Source: Archegozetes longisetosus (Eukaryota; Arthropoda; Arachnida; Sarcoptiformes; Trhypochthoniidae). Taken from it: DNA of 64,000 nt. Both the position numbers and the translations under genes were made by a program. Where the stretch lies: NCBI GenBank assembly GCA_018873245.2, contig JAEMBT020000008.1, positions 8,710,238 to 8,774,237 on the forward strand, read 5' to 3'. Each line of letters begins with the position of its first letter. Positions within the stretch are counted from its first letter, which is position 1. Below are positions 20,653-32,855 of the stretch, one piece after another. The notes below the pieces were generated by a model that was not told the origin of the DNA, searched no databases, and saw only the letters and a program-made list of their open reading frames with translations.

Positions 20653-21505
20653 ATGACTAAGCAAAAACTAATTGGCAAATTTTATGAGCAGCATAAGAAT
20701 AAATGAAAGAAATTCACTGTAAATCATTTTCTTCAGGTTAATTTCTCCTTGAGAATTCATTACGTCATTAATATAGCGGAAAATGCGGAATCTCTTGATC
20801 AGTAGAAAGGTTTCGAGAGAAAATCTGTGAAAAACTCGAAAATATGCGTTAAAATCTTGAAAAAGGAACGCTTAGGTATTGGTCAGACCTCAAGAAAATT
20901 CGGACGATAATTCGATATTTCACATATATATACAAGAAATATATTGAAAGAAATGTTCAACAGAAAAAACGATTATCTGCTCCTAAATATATCGAAAAAC
21001 AATTGGAATCACAACGATATTTGCTGCGTAAACTCAGAAAAATGATTTAAAGCCTTCTAATGGGATTGATTTTGTGATGGATGATGAGTCCTATATTATT
21101 TTAGACGGTAGTGATTTTGTGAGCTATAATCCGTATTTCTGTAAAAAGGGTAAAAAAGTTGATCCCAAAGCAAAATACAAGAAAAACTCAAATTTTCATC
21201 AAAACTCTTAGTTTGGTTGACAATTAGTAGAAAAGCAGATCAAGAGTTTTTATCGATCCTTCAAAAGAATGTATTAATGGGGAGATCTATTCTAATGAAT
21301 GCATCCATAAAATACCGGTCCCTTTCTCAAGGAAAACTAGCCTGATGACAATTTTGTCTTTTGGCCTGATAAGGCGACGGCTCAATGTGTTCTCAAAGTA
21401 AAAGCACTCTATGAGATGCATGGAACTCTCTATATTTCTCGCGATGATAACCCACCCAATGTCCCACAACTCACAATGAACATTCCTGAGTGACAATTTC
21501 AGATT
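20653..21505 (+). pseudogene. Decayed Tc1/mariner-superfamily transposase
   Basis: Translated in pieces, this shows a helix-turn-helix-like N-terminal third, then VMDDESYIILD near 21080 (first catalytic Asp), then a PDDNFVFWPDKATA block near 21345 (second Asp, with the F-W-P-D context of mariner-like DDE enzymes) and a D-N-P-P-N-V-P-Q block near 21450. Several stops and frame changes make it inactive. It fills the gap between the two GPCR copies. Confidence 0.72.
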
Positions 21506-22067
21506 TTAATGAAGTTCACATCATATTTACTACACATAGATAGAAAACTTTTTGCGAAAGAATTAGAGGCCCATACACATTAGCTTATGAGATATAATCA
21601 AAAATACACACTGACTCATATATATGTTACAGTAAATTACCGAAATGAGTGAATTCTAGAATTAACCAGTGATTTCTGGAGTTTCAGCAATAAGTTACAG
21701 ATTTCTAGAAAAACCAGTGGTTTCTAGAAATTACTCATTCAATTTAGGAAATTCTAAAACAAACTGATAAAAGGTAGAGATTTCCAGAATTTATTTTCCC
21801 CCTTTAGTGATATTTAAAAAAGTTATGCTATTAATAATTTCTATTAAAAACCTAAACGCATAACTAGGAGCTAAAAACAGTTACTTACCTAGAATCCTGA
21901 AACGAAATTTTATTAAATTACTAACAATATTAAACCTTATTCGATTACAATCTTTTACTTTCTTATAAAATTATAGGTATTTAAAACAATATTTAATAAA
22001 AATACATAAAAGGAATATAGCATAAGATTTAAATGTGATTTCATTATTTTGTTGATACGTAAAAATA
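21506..22067. other. Intergenic between transposon remnants
   Basis: AT-rich. Around 21650-21790 several short repeats of a GATTTCTAGAA / TTTCTAGAAA type occur. No gene. Confidence 0.4.
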
Positions 22068-22476
22068 TTAGGATTTTGCTTATGTAATACGGTTTTTAAC
22101 GTTATGTTTGAGGTCAATTTTGAATCAGTAATCGATTGTTTACAAATGTTTTAGAAAGTCATCCAAAAGAGTGATATCTAAACTCAAATTATTGACAAAT
22201 AATCTTTAAATAAATTGTGTCCATAATGGCTGAAGAGTTTTCGACTAAGACTCACATAAGACATTGTTTGTTGTATGAATTTCATCGGGGATCAAATGCT
22301 ACCGAAGCTGCACGACACATTCGGGACACATATGGTTGCAAAGCTCTGAGTGTGAGTCAGTGTCAGCGATGGTTTTCGCGCTTCTGAAACAACGAATCAG
22401 TGTCGAAAACAACCCTGAATCCGGGCGACCGGTGCAATTTTACTAACAAAAACCGCATTACATAAGCAAACCCTAA
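22068..22476 (+). mobile_element. Internally deleted mariner (DD34D-type) with intact ends
   Basis: 409 bases flanked by TA on both sides (22066-22067 and 22477-22478). The terminal inverted repeats are TTAGGATTTTGCTTATGTAA at the left and, in reverse complement, TTAGGGTTTGCTTATGTAAT at the right. Inside, an ATG at 22226 opens the N-terminal DNA-binding part of a mariner transposase: L-L-Y-E-F-H-R-G-S-N-A-T-E-A-A-R, then S-V-S-Q-C-Q-R-W-F-S-R-F followed by a stop. The catalytic domain is missing, so the element would depend on a transposase made elsewhere. Confidence 0.85.
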
Positions 22477-23065
22477 TATTATAAAAATATATAAAGATTT
22501 TCGCATTTTATAAGATTTTTACTTTTAAACACTTTTTCACTTCCGCTCAGAGGTCTACGATTCCTCTCCTTGAGGCCACCGCCAAAAGACTAACTCCCTT
22601 TAACATATCTTATATAAACAAAATAGATCTCAATTTTTATTTTTTATTTTAATATTCACGGTATTTCATAGCAAACGTTAACAAAACGATAATCTTGAAT
22701 GCGTTATGTAAAGTATTACATAAAATATCAAGCATTTTTAAAGATAAATATTTGACAAATTACTTTAAAAGAATGAAAAACTGATTTAAAATCATAGGAT
22801 TCATATCTGCATAACATATTACACTATTCTTACGGCCGGTTGTACCTATATACGTTTTATCTATTTCCTGAACAGGAACTATATGAAACTTTTTACGAAA
22901 TGGTAGAAAGAGAGATGTCTTTTATTTTTAACTTTAGTTATGAGATAAAAAATAGTAAAAAATTTTATATAATGAACAATATATCTCATTTTATTCATTT
23001 CAAGGTTGAACAAGTGAGTTAAGTATCTATTCTCATCACAAGTTTACGAAAAGCCTCTCGAACTG
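22477..23065. other. Intergenic between mariner remnant and GPCR copy B
   Basis: No gene recognised. A slightly GC-richer piece lies at 22540-22600. The 60-codon frame at 22840-23022 has no features. Confidence 0.4.
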
Positions 23066-23071
23066 TTTATT
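23066..23071 (-). terminator. Poly(A) signal AATAAA after GPCR copy B
   Basis: AATAAA on the minus strand, 126 bases past the stop codon at 23197. Confidence 0.3.
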
Positions 23072-23164
23072 CTTACTCGTAGAAAACTGCAACACGTTTT
23101 AAATAGAAACCAAAAGTCTAAAGACAATCCATTCTATATAAATGCACTTTAAGATAAAATGATA

Positions 23165-24490
23165 AGAGAAACAAATTTGATATTTTTATAAAATCTTTAA
23201 CAACGAGATAAAATTTTGCCTTTCATTCTGTGAAAGGTTACAACAAATTCTCTATTAAAACAAGAATAAATGATTGGATTTACCAACGAGTTGCAAAGGA
23301 CCAGCCAAAGAAAGCATTTGTGCATTAAAGGCGGCCCCTTGAGATACGGTTCATCAAGAATTAAAACAAGTATTTTAATCACACTATTATAAACCACTTG
23401 TGGCGCAACACAAGTGACATAGGCGATAGTTACTGCTGATAGCGTTCTTGCAACGCGTAATTCCCTTTTCTCTTTCAAACTACATTTGTTCTCAATTTTT
23501 GTTTCCACCGGTGTTTCAATGGTTGAGGAACTTGGTAAACCACTAGTATTAGTGATAACTGAAGTATCCCCTGGGTCACTATGGGTATCGTGTGGAGCAG
23601 TCTTGTCTAAGTAGACGGCTTTTTGGCTCACTTTTAGAATTCCTTGTCTCTTAGATTTCTAAATAATTTAATTAAAATACTGAATAACAGCTTACAAATA
23701 CTCACCCGGTATATAGCTATATGGAGTGGTATCATTATAATTAAAGGCACTCCAAAGCATGACCAATACAAAAAGGGAAAGTACCATGCAACGCCACCAG
23801 AGTATCCACAAATTCCTCTTTCGATTCCTTCTTCAAATTTCCCAGGATTTCTGAGTCCCAAAAGGGGTAAAGCGGTCAAAGTAAGGGCAATACCCCAGGC
23901 TAATGAGATAATAACAATGATATTTTTCTTGTTCCGTTTTTGCATATATTTAATAGAGGTCACACAAAAATATCTGTCGATCGAAATACCGAAAATGTGT
24001 AGCATTGATGCCGAGTATGTGGAAACCATTATAAATACGATAGTATTACATAGAAATCCTCCGAAAATCCACTTATCGTAATAGTATATGTCTTCGAAAA
24101 TTCGAAATGGCATTATTATCAAGCCCACGGTTAAGTCAGTGACTGACAAACTAAATATCAGATAGTTGCTCAAAATCTGTAGGCGTTTATTGATCCGAAT
24201 TGCTATGATTACAAATAAATTTCCAGCGATAGTAAAAACCGCTATTAATGTAAGAAATAACGTTGCCACGAATTGTCCAAAACTGTTTTGGGAACAAGAT
24301 GCAGATAAAGTGGCGTTTGAAACTAATGTAGAGTTTAATATAGACATTTTTGAATTATTGGCTTACAAAAAGTTATTAAACAGTATATATTTCACTCTAG
24401 AATGTGAGCAACAATGTGTATCTATGTAACTATTTTCGAAAAGATATGACTCTTACTATTTGCTTGTATGTTTAACGGAAATCTCATACA
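23165..24490. repeat. Tandem duplication unit B (partner 19210-20555)
   Basis: Direct-orientation partner of the unit at 19.2-20.6 kb, about 4 kb away. High identity through exons and the short intron shows a recent duplication. Confidence 0.85.
23197..24347 (-). CDS. Class A (rhodopsin-like) GPCR, amine-receptor-like orphan, copy B
   Basis: Exon 1 is 24347-23706 and exon 2 is 23658-23197, with a 47-base intron; 367 residues. TM1-TM5 lie in exon 1 (residues ~25-212), the third loop (~70 residues, Ser/Thr-rich) and TM6-TM7 in exon 2. Conserved marks: GN (TM1), S-V-T-D-L (TM2 Asp), Cys at the top of TM3 paired with Cys in the G-I-C-G-Y loop, DRY in S-I-D-R-Y-F-C-V, W-G-I-A in TM4, Pro in TM5, N-P-I-I-Y (TM7) and a short Cys-ending tail. 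The S-I-D-R-Y-F-C-V context is like muscarinic and other amine receptors. Counting from the TM3 Cys and DRY, the position of the amine-binding Asp (3.32) is Met, and the TM6 C-W-x-P motif reads C-V-A-P, so the toggle Trp is Val. Classical amine binding is therefore unlikely; ligand unknown. Confidence 0.88.
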
Positions 24491-25431
24491 TAAAATTAAT
24501 ATGAAATATATTATTACGTAATCTCTGGAATTAATATTAGTTACAGTTAACTTCTTAGATCACTACCTAATTATACTCTTCATTAAATCTAGTTCCTTCC
24601 TTTCTAAATAACTTGTTTATGTGGTGCTTAGTGCTGTAAAAATAAAATTTCCTGAGAAATTTTCTATCGCACAAAATCCATCAGTTCTAAATTATGTTTT
24701 AATTGGAATAATGCTTTAATTTAAGTTATATATAACACTAGCGACTTTTAAATATTTAAAATATCACGACGTAAGAAAAATAATCCCGAGAAACTTTCTA
24801 GAAAGTTTCTCATCAAAAGAAAATTTATAGAAATTTTATATCACTAGTGGTGCCCTTGTGATAATAGTACACTCAGCGCTAGAAATTCTGCAGTCTCAAA
24901 CATTGATATTTAAATACTCGTTTACACTCTGTTAATTCAATGCTGTTACTTCAGTCTTTCAGCCTATACAACACATGCATTAAAATCATTCTTGTTTAAT
25001 TACCTTATCTTTTCACTAATATCCCAATTGCCACATTTTAAAATACAATTGCTGTTTGATAACGGTCAACGTATGATGCTACAACAATACCAGTATTTTA
25101 TTTCAAGTCATAATACATGGTTTCCTTGATCTTTGTCTCGCTTTCACATTTCCAATAGTTCTATATCTGTGGATCCAATTTTGAAGAATCTTTTCAATGC
25201 AGCTTAATCCTTATGCAATTTTTGGTAGATCGATACCCATTTTGACTTATGATTGTTAAATAATAAATTTGGTATTATTGGAAACCTTATGAAGTGTTGA
25301 GTTCAAATAAAGTGTGTCTAAAAATTGTAAGACCAGAGGTTTCTTTATAAATATTTGGGAATAAATAAGATTTAGTATAAAGATAGTTCCCTTATAAACC
25401 AACAAAGACATGTAAATATAGTAGAGAAATT
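24491..25431. other. Intergenic upstream of GPCR copy B
   Basis: AT-rich without a gene. It contains an exact 24-base palindrome at 24788-24811 (listed separately). No TATA box at a fitting distance from the GPCR ATG was seen. Confidence 0.4.
24788..24811. promoter_or_regulatory. Exact 24-bp palindrome with HSE-like core
   Basis: The half site GAGAAACTTTCT is followed directly by its reverse complement. The centre reads TTCTAGAA, the core pair of a heat-shock element, with further GAA and TTC on both sides at slightly wide spacing. It lies about 440 bases upstream of the ATG of GPCR copy B. Function is unproven; in AT-rich DNA it could be a repeat end. Confidence 0.3.
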
Positions 25432-26345
25432 ATGCCACGAGGAAAAGAACATATTGAAGTGGAGGTCAAACAAACTTACATATATCGGGCTAACAGACTT
25501 ATCCACCAATAAGTCGCGGCAAAAATTGGAAATTCTAAGAGTGTAGCTGCAAACATCTTAGCCAAGGGTGAAAGTATTGGAGGCGAAAAAGGACTGGAAG
25601 GAAGTCAAAGTTGACTCAACGAGAACAGTGGCTAATCCTTCGAACTATTTCGAACTAAATTTTTCATTGAGCGAAGTTCGGGCTATGGCTTCGGTGGGAA
25701 GTTGTTGGACAACAGCTTATAACTACAAAGTAAAATGTCCTTGCATGAAACACGCGAAACTCAAGTCAAAGCCATTGCTAAAACCAGAGAATAAAGAACA
25801 TCTGGAATGGTTCCGAAAACATATGAACTAAACACCAGAGTAGGACACATTGTTGCTTACTGACGAGAAATGGAATTTAAATAGTCCTGATAGGTTCCGC
25901 TATTATTAACACGATTTTTGCAAAAAAGATAAGACCATCTTTAGTCAACAACATGATGGTAGATCTTCGATGGTCCGGACAGCTATGTGTTCTTCAGGAA
26001 CAACGGAACTGGTGGTGGTTGAGAGTCAACTAAACTCGAAAGTGTACCTGAACGTATTCGAATCTGAACTTTTACCTTTTGATCCTATTCTTGGTGACAC
26101 TTACTAGGTCTTTCAATAAAACAACGCGCTCTATCACTCACCGCGGGATACTACTTCTTGGCTACAACAGCACGAGGTTCAAATTATGAAGTGGCCCGCA
26201 AGAAGCCCTTACCTCAACCCTGTTAAAAATGTGGATTTTAGCACATCAAGTATATAAAAACAACAAACAATTTACATCAATCCCAGAGTTTAAGGCTGTA
26301 CTTTTGAATGTTTGGGAGTCTTAGCCGCGATACTTCGGTTAAGTT
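25432..26345 (+). pseudogene. Decayed Tc1-like transposase
   Basis: The pieces follow the order of a Tc1 transposase: MPRGKEH start and N-terminal helix-turn-helix remains, L-L-T-D-E-K-W-N with the first Asp near 25859, then an N-N-A-L-Y-H-S block near 26121 where the second Asp of the usual Q-D-N-A context has become Asn, then W-P-A-R-S-P-Y-L-N-P near 26191, where the triad Glu should follow. Many stops and frameshifts break it. Upstream near 25305 an AAGTGTGTCT motif may be a worn left end; no right end was found. Confidence 0.78.
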
Positions 26346-26610
26346 AATTGAATCAATGGGTCAAAGAGTATTTAAGGTAATTTGAGCCAATGAAAACTAA
26401 ATAAGTGATCAATTTATATTCTATTGAAAAGTTGGTAAATTTAGTTAGATATATAAGAATTGAGCAGTAATTATGCACACAGGCTCATTTTCTGAACTTG
26501 AGTTTGATCTTAAGCTCGAAGCTCAACCTTTGGCTAAATCTCTTTGGCATTATTTTTACACTATACTAATTTTACATTAAATAAAATTTATAGTTATGAT
26601 ACTTAGTATT

Positions 26611-27417
26611 AGAGGGTGACAGGGAGTATTTGGATCTGAAGGGGTTTCTGATCCCCACTTCCAATTGTGAAACATCATCGGATTCAATGCATTGAGCTGA
26701 ACATTTTGATACCTCACTTAATCATTCCACACCCGAATCTTGCCACTTACGGTCAACTCTGGCCAGCACTAGACGGGAGTGACCAATCTTCACCAAATTC
26801 AAACCATGGATTCTACTCATAATTCTGAGTACAACGATACCACACTTGACCATCTCCGACGAGGGTGGCCGACCAAGTCGTGAATTATATCATTGGAATC
26901 CTGGCATCAATCTAAGCATTTTGATACCTCACTCAACGATTTACCTCAAATAGTTTCAGAGATATTCGGCATTTTAAAATGACTTGTTTGCAGAGGCCCG
27001 TTAGCGCAACCTGAAAGTCACTGCGTGGAAGTGGGCTTGATTTGATTCCCAAAACAAAGGATGGACATTTAAGTAGACAAACACACTTTAACAAATTATT
27101 TACAAAAGATTTTTTTGGATCGTATTATTATAACTTTTTGTAATTACAACTCATACTTTTGTAAATTTTTACCCCAATCATCAATCTGCAACTCTAAACT
27201 CAAAAGTAGATGGATTCCGAAAAAACATCATCTTTCTTCCAAGCGGATTAGGGGACCACGACGATCCACCCCTAAGTGTACTAGCCAGGTTCGGGTCGGA
27301 GGTGGTCAAGTGAGGTATCAAAATGTTCAGCTCGATGTGCTGAATCCAACGATGTACTACACTTGGGAGTGGAGGTCAGAAACCCCTTTAGACACAAATA
27401 CTCTCTTACACCCCTTA
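26611..27417. mobile_element. Foldback element, ~130-bp inverted arms
   Basis: The left arm (26611-26740) and right arm (27280-27417, reversed) share GAGTATTTG, AAGGGGTTTCTGA, CATCRKTGGATTCARYRCAT-like blocks and an exact block GAGCTGAACATTTTGATACC that continues TCACTT. A further direct copy of the TTTTGATACCTCACT block is at about 26923, so the arms carry internal repetition. The 145-codon frame at 27115-27552 is made of arm sequence and is not a gene. Confidence 0.7.
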
Positions 27418-30400
27418 ATTTTTTATCAGTTATTTTATGACAGGAAGAATTTTATTTCTCGAGTTTCGAATCTCGATAGAGAAATAACTTCTCGAGTCTC
27501 GATTAAGAGGTACCCCAAGACTTGTCCTAGTCTCGAAGAATATTTTTACTGATTTAATCCCAATTTTCAAAAATCTTTATGTTTCAAAATTAACCAAAGG
27601 AAATATTGTATAACTAGATTATGAAGCAAGCATTTGATAAACCATTCTAAACTTAAAGGTTTATAAATGACTAAAAATGAGTTTTATAAAAAGAATTGGT
27701 TCGTAAAAGGGTCAGTTTTTAATCAAAATAGGTTTGTTAATTTGAAATCAAATTAAAAGCCCTTAGTTATTGAGCGGTTATCCCAATTTAATGTATTTTA
27801 TTGAATTTGAATGCAAGTAAACAATTAGTGCTCGAATATTCCCCTCGATATTATATGAAATTCAAGAAGTTCATTCTCAAAAATACCATGCTCCAATATA
27901 TATTAGCAATAAATCTTACTCTTGAAAATATATAACATAAAAGCTTAATGGTATAGTTAAATCTCGAACAAAAGATTGATTTAGTCAACGATTTCACACA
28001 ATGAGTTCAACAGTTAGAACTTTAATATGAATCTTATTGATAAATAACTGTACTTTCATAAAACTGGAGAAAATCCTAACTTTAATATAAAACATCAGCA
28101 TTTAAATTACTGCATAGTTAATTCTGTAATAATTAAGTATTGATTGTATAGAAGCGAGGTTGGAGAAAAATTACCAGAATGCTTTTCACAATTTTTCAAG
28201 TAAAATTTTCAGACTATTATATTTAAAAATTACTTTTGACATTGAATATGTAATTTAGTCGAATTTCTTAGTGTATCAGATACTATTTCTTTCAGTTGAA
28301 AGCACTTTAGAACAAACACTGAAGTTCAAATTTTCAAATATTTTATGAAAAATGGATATCTTTACTAAAATTTTTCAAAACTGGAGATTTACTTTCATCA
28401 AGAAGATCAAGTTTCAGGCTGGAGAACATGCCTCAAAGCTGGAGATGACGCAACCCCTGGATAATGATATCTTCAATCACATGTCCTTAAACTTTGAAAA
28501 GCCTAATATCTTCTAATAAAGCTTATTCATCGAGACATCAGTCAAATAATAACTTAAGTCTGTTAATTTAAACCGATAACAGAGTCAGTGTCCATCAATA
28601 GAGTAAAATCATAAACCAAAAGTAAGATTTAATCGAGATATAAACGCGTAATAATGACAACCGAAACTTGAACATTGTCTTAGTTAGTAAATAACTGAAG
28701 TGTCCAATAATAGAGATAAATCTCAAAACTATTTGAGTCATCAACGAAGTGATTGAATGCGTGGTTGTATCAATCAATCATAATTCTAATCAATACTTTG
28801 AAGTATTTAAACCTATTCCATAACAATTGAGGTCTTTACTTCAATGTAATACAACAGCATTCAAAACAACGAACGAAAACTAATTTTTAACAGAAAAATC
28901 AATGCTTTAAATGTTTTTCACTAGAGTTTCAATTTATCGCACATTTTTCGCATTTCATTATAAATTCGGACTTTCTTTAAATAAAGACATACTAAGATTG
29001 ATTATATTTTCAATGAAAAGGAAAAATTTAAAAATAGAAAACTTCCGTAAAGTAACAAACATTCAAAAGATATAATGATTTAATGATAAGGTCTGATAAG
29101 GAGAACCCTTTTCTATCTCTTAATTAGTTCACTGACACTAAATCCTACCGTGTTATATAATTGCAATTTTCTCACAAGAAATGCTACAGTTTTCTTATCA
29201 TTATATTATATTTGATCCACATTTTGATTACGCCTCTGCACTAAAACCTATTACGCCTTTTATAAAGTGACCGTTTTTAGAGCAGCGTTGGTCGACTCGC
29301 TGTCTGTCAAAATTCTTCTTAAAAAAATATCTGAAGTTTGATTTCTTTATCCAAGAAGTTGCAAATCTATGTAAAATATTTTAACTAAAAAGTTGTTTAA
29401 ATTTTTTATCTGCATTTGAAACGGGTCTCAATGTAATGGACCTGTTGCACAAAATTTTTAAATGAGAGATACTTCATTTCTGGCAATATTTGATTTATTT
29501 TACAAACTGAATTAAATAGTTATATAATGGCTATAACTTTGAAGTGTATAATAATATTGTAAGCACTAATAGTCTTCACAATTGCTATTGAACTAACTTT
29601 TAAATATATGAAGACTTCTAACTTTAGCCTAAAATTTGAAACTTTGCTCTGACGCAACACAAAAAATACATTTATTCCTCATCAGTCCTATTGATAGTCT
29701 TAATCTTCAGGTGCATTACCTATTAATACAACACGACTGCTATTACTATTAGCATTAGAACTGTTATAATAATGCCCACATTCATACTTAACTTGTGACC
29801 CCATTCCCTAACATTTTGGCGATCATTGACCCTCACCTTAGAGATTATTGTTATAATACATACATAATTATGACTTAATTTTTTTTGCTTAAACTTCTTA
29901 TTCATGCATTCCGCAGACTTTTATTATCAAATCCACATTTGATCTTTTGACCATATTTTTGTGCTAAAGTATTAAAAGTTTATTAATTGTTTTGTGAAAA
30001 CTTTGAAAGTTGATTTTTGCCTCAAGTTTTATCAATTAATCAAACTTTTCAATTAATTTCTTTGGGAATTAAAATTTGATGATTTAGAAAATTCGCACTA
30101 AAATCAATGCTGTGATAGATATAAATATCACTCACGCTATTAAATAATTATTTTCGCTATTGAGAAATTTTTCAAATTTATTAACTCTTCGCCGAATTGC
30201 AAACGAGAAATGATGACAAACTTCTTGAGCAACAACTTTTTAATTGCCCAACTAAGCATGATTTTTCAAAAAGTCAACTTCAACACTAATGTTAATGTAA
30301 TTATTCTCAAGTATTCCGCACTAAAACTTTGATTAATCATCAATTAGTTAATAAACTAATTGAAGTATTAAACTAATTACAAGATATTGCCACATAAGCC

Positions 30401-32855
30401 TTTTTGCATAGATTACTAACCCATGAATGAATAACAAAGCAATAATGACTAACACACAGCTATTTAATTGGTGTTTGAGGTGAATGGCATTGAATGCAGA
30501 TGCGAAAAATGAATTTTGACAAGAAATTATTTGTAAGAGTGTATAAAAAGTTATTACTCGTTTTAATTTGCTATAGAGTGTTGTCCATAATAGCTATCAC
30601 TTCGTAAAATACATCCGAATTTGTATTGACCTCAATATTAAAATAAAACTAAAAGCAAATGATTTCTCTTTTTAGTATCAAATTTAAGCACACCTCCTAT
30701 TGAAGGCAAACATATATCAGGATTACTTAAATATAAACTATTAATAATAGGTTATTATGAATGTTAAATCTTGTTATACAACAAGAGGAAACTTCAATGT
30801 TTTGTACTGTATTTAAAGGATTGCTTTTTTGGTTTATATATAAATACTTTCTTATAATTTATACTTAAGTTCTTTTCATTATTAAATACAAGTTTGTTCC
30901 ACAATTCGCATCATATTTCAGTGATATCTATCTCTAATAGTCATGATTTACAAATTGCATATGTTATGCAAGTTTTAAATATGTTTTTTCTCAATGATTT
31001 ATTGAATCCTAATTATATGGTTCTAAAAAATTTTCATTCAATGTATAGAATTAGTTAATAAGCATTTGAAAAATTATAGTATTGTATGAAATGCATGACA
31101 TTCTCACGAAAAGCTATTGAAACAAATTTGCTTTAAATGAATTTTTTGAGCTTAAAAATAGTTTCCTTAGGAGAGAAAATGAATAAATATTGAACTTTCT
31201 TAAAGCGATTAAGTTTTTTACTGAATTATGTCACAAAATATTTGTTAAGTTGAGAGAAGAAATTATTTTTAGAAGTGTTTACAAATTGATAGATTGAGAA
31301 AACTTTTGGAAAAATTATAAATTGTTTTACTGATTTCAGATGCAATACAGGATACGAATTAATCACTTAAGTAGAGAAGTGGGAAAATTTTCTCATCGCA
31401 TGAATAGACTTAAGCCACGGATACAGCGTTATAGCCCTTATCCAACACTGACCTGATTCTAGTTTAATAAAACTTTATTTTTCGCATCACAAGCGAGAAA
31501 AAACTGTAATTCAAAGCGTCATCAAAATACGTAACCTTCGAGTTTTGACTCTCACCACAAAACTGGTTATTGACATACAGACATGAGGGACGGGTACATA
31601 TCCCCCCTAAGAAAAGTTGAAAACTCATTCAATTCTAACTATTTTTTCAAAATTTGACTAAAATTTCTGAAAAATTAAATATTTAAAGCAAAGAACTTTT
31701 ATTTTTCAACATGACTTTTGACTGAATTTCAGTATGAAATGCATATAAAAACTTTGTTATTCGAACTGTTAAAACGAAAAGATTTTATTCTCAAAGAAAT
31801 TTATTTTTCGGAAAAGTTCAGCAAGATCATAACTTTTTTTTCTCAGATATGGACTAAGAATTGAAATTAGAAGTTTAACTTTTTTAATTTCCAAGATAAT
31901 TATTATTATCTATAGTTTAAGCTAATTTTTGTTTGCCCTGAAATTATTTTATTTGATTAAGCACGAAATTAATAAAACTTTTAATGAAAAGTTGAAATGA
32001 CACTATTTCAACCAATATTTTTGTTATGACTGTAAAAGTGAAAATTTTGCCTAAAAACTGCTAAGTTTTCGATAGTACCCCTTCAAAACTTGAGAATTCT
32101 GAAAATCGAACCCCCCTATTTAGTGTCAGACCCTGGACACGAATGATTATTGGGATCAACTTCTATATCAAAAACTTCTTCACTTGCATTGCAGACAGTT
32201 TTTGGTGAGAGAGTTGTGAAGTCTTTTTAAAAAGTTGCAGAAGAAGTTGTTTGTACTGTTTTAGGCCTGGATTTGAAGCTAACTGTTAGCAAAAAACTTT
32301 TTCTGCAAATGTGTGTTAATGCTATTTTTGACGCTCTAAGAGTTCGTTCAGTTCATTACAAGTAAAGTTATTTTTTCTCTCAATTTTCTCCTCACTGTTT
32401 GTGCCAATAATTCGTACTATCGATGTATTTAATTTCTCGCGTATTTATTGCCCATTAACTAATTTAATCATTGAATAAGTTTGCGAAAATTTTTTGTTTC
32501 AAGTGCTTTTCTCTAAATTGTCGGCAAAAAAGTTTTGTGTTTATGAAGATTCAACGCTAGACATGTGGACTTATTTCATCTTTAATTTATATTTAAAACA
32601 TCAATTTTATTCTGACATCAATTAATCCCATAATCAGTTTAAAAAGTTCACGAAAATTATATAGTAATAAAAAGTTAATCTATTTATATATAATAGGCTT
32701 ATAATTGCATACGAAATTCAAAGCTTCAAATTTCTTAAGAGATAATTTGAAAGAGTGCTGCAAATCGTATCATCAAATTTGATATCAAGGAAGATTCAAA
32801 AGTTCAATAGTCTTATAATTCATATTCAAATATATATAATATATTCTCAACTGCG
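27418..32855. other. 5.4-kb intergenic stretch, nothing recognised
   Basis: Extremely AT-rich with many AAACTTTT/AAAAGTTT words. Short frames at 28595-28777 and 29723-29905 have no domain or compositional support. It may hold the regulatory DNA of the SRD5A3-like gene that follows, but I cannot name any site. Confidence 0.45.

Noticed and set aside
23644..24081. 145-codon plus-strand frame over GPCR copy B
   Set aside because: It is an antisense shadow of the GPCR exon; the same kind of shadow is found over copy A.
26990..27060. tRNA-like or SINE-like segment with weak A-box and B-box resemblance
   Set aside because: Both boxes have several mismatches and the segment lies inside a foldback element; no cloverleaf was found.
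27115..27552. 145-codon plus-strand frame
   Set aside because: It consists of the right arm and flank of the foldback at 26611-27417.
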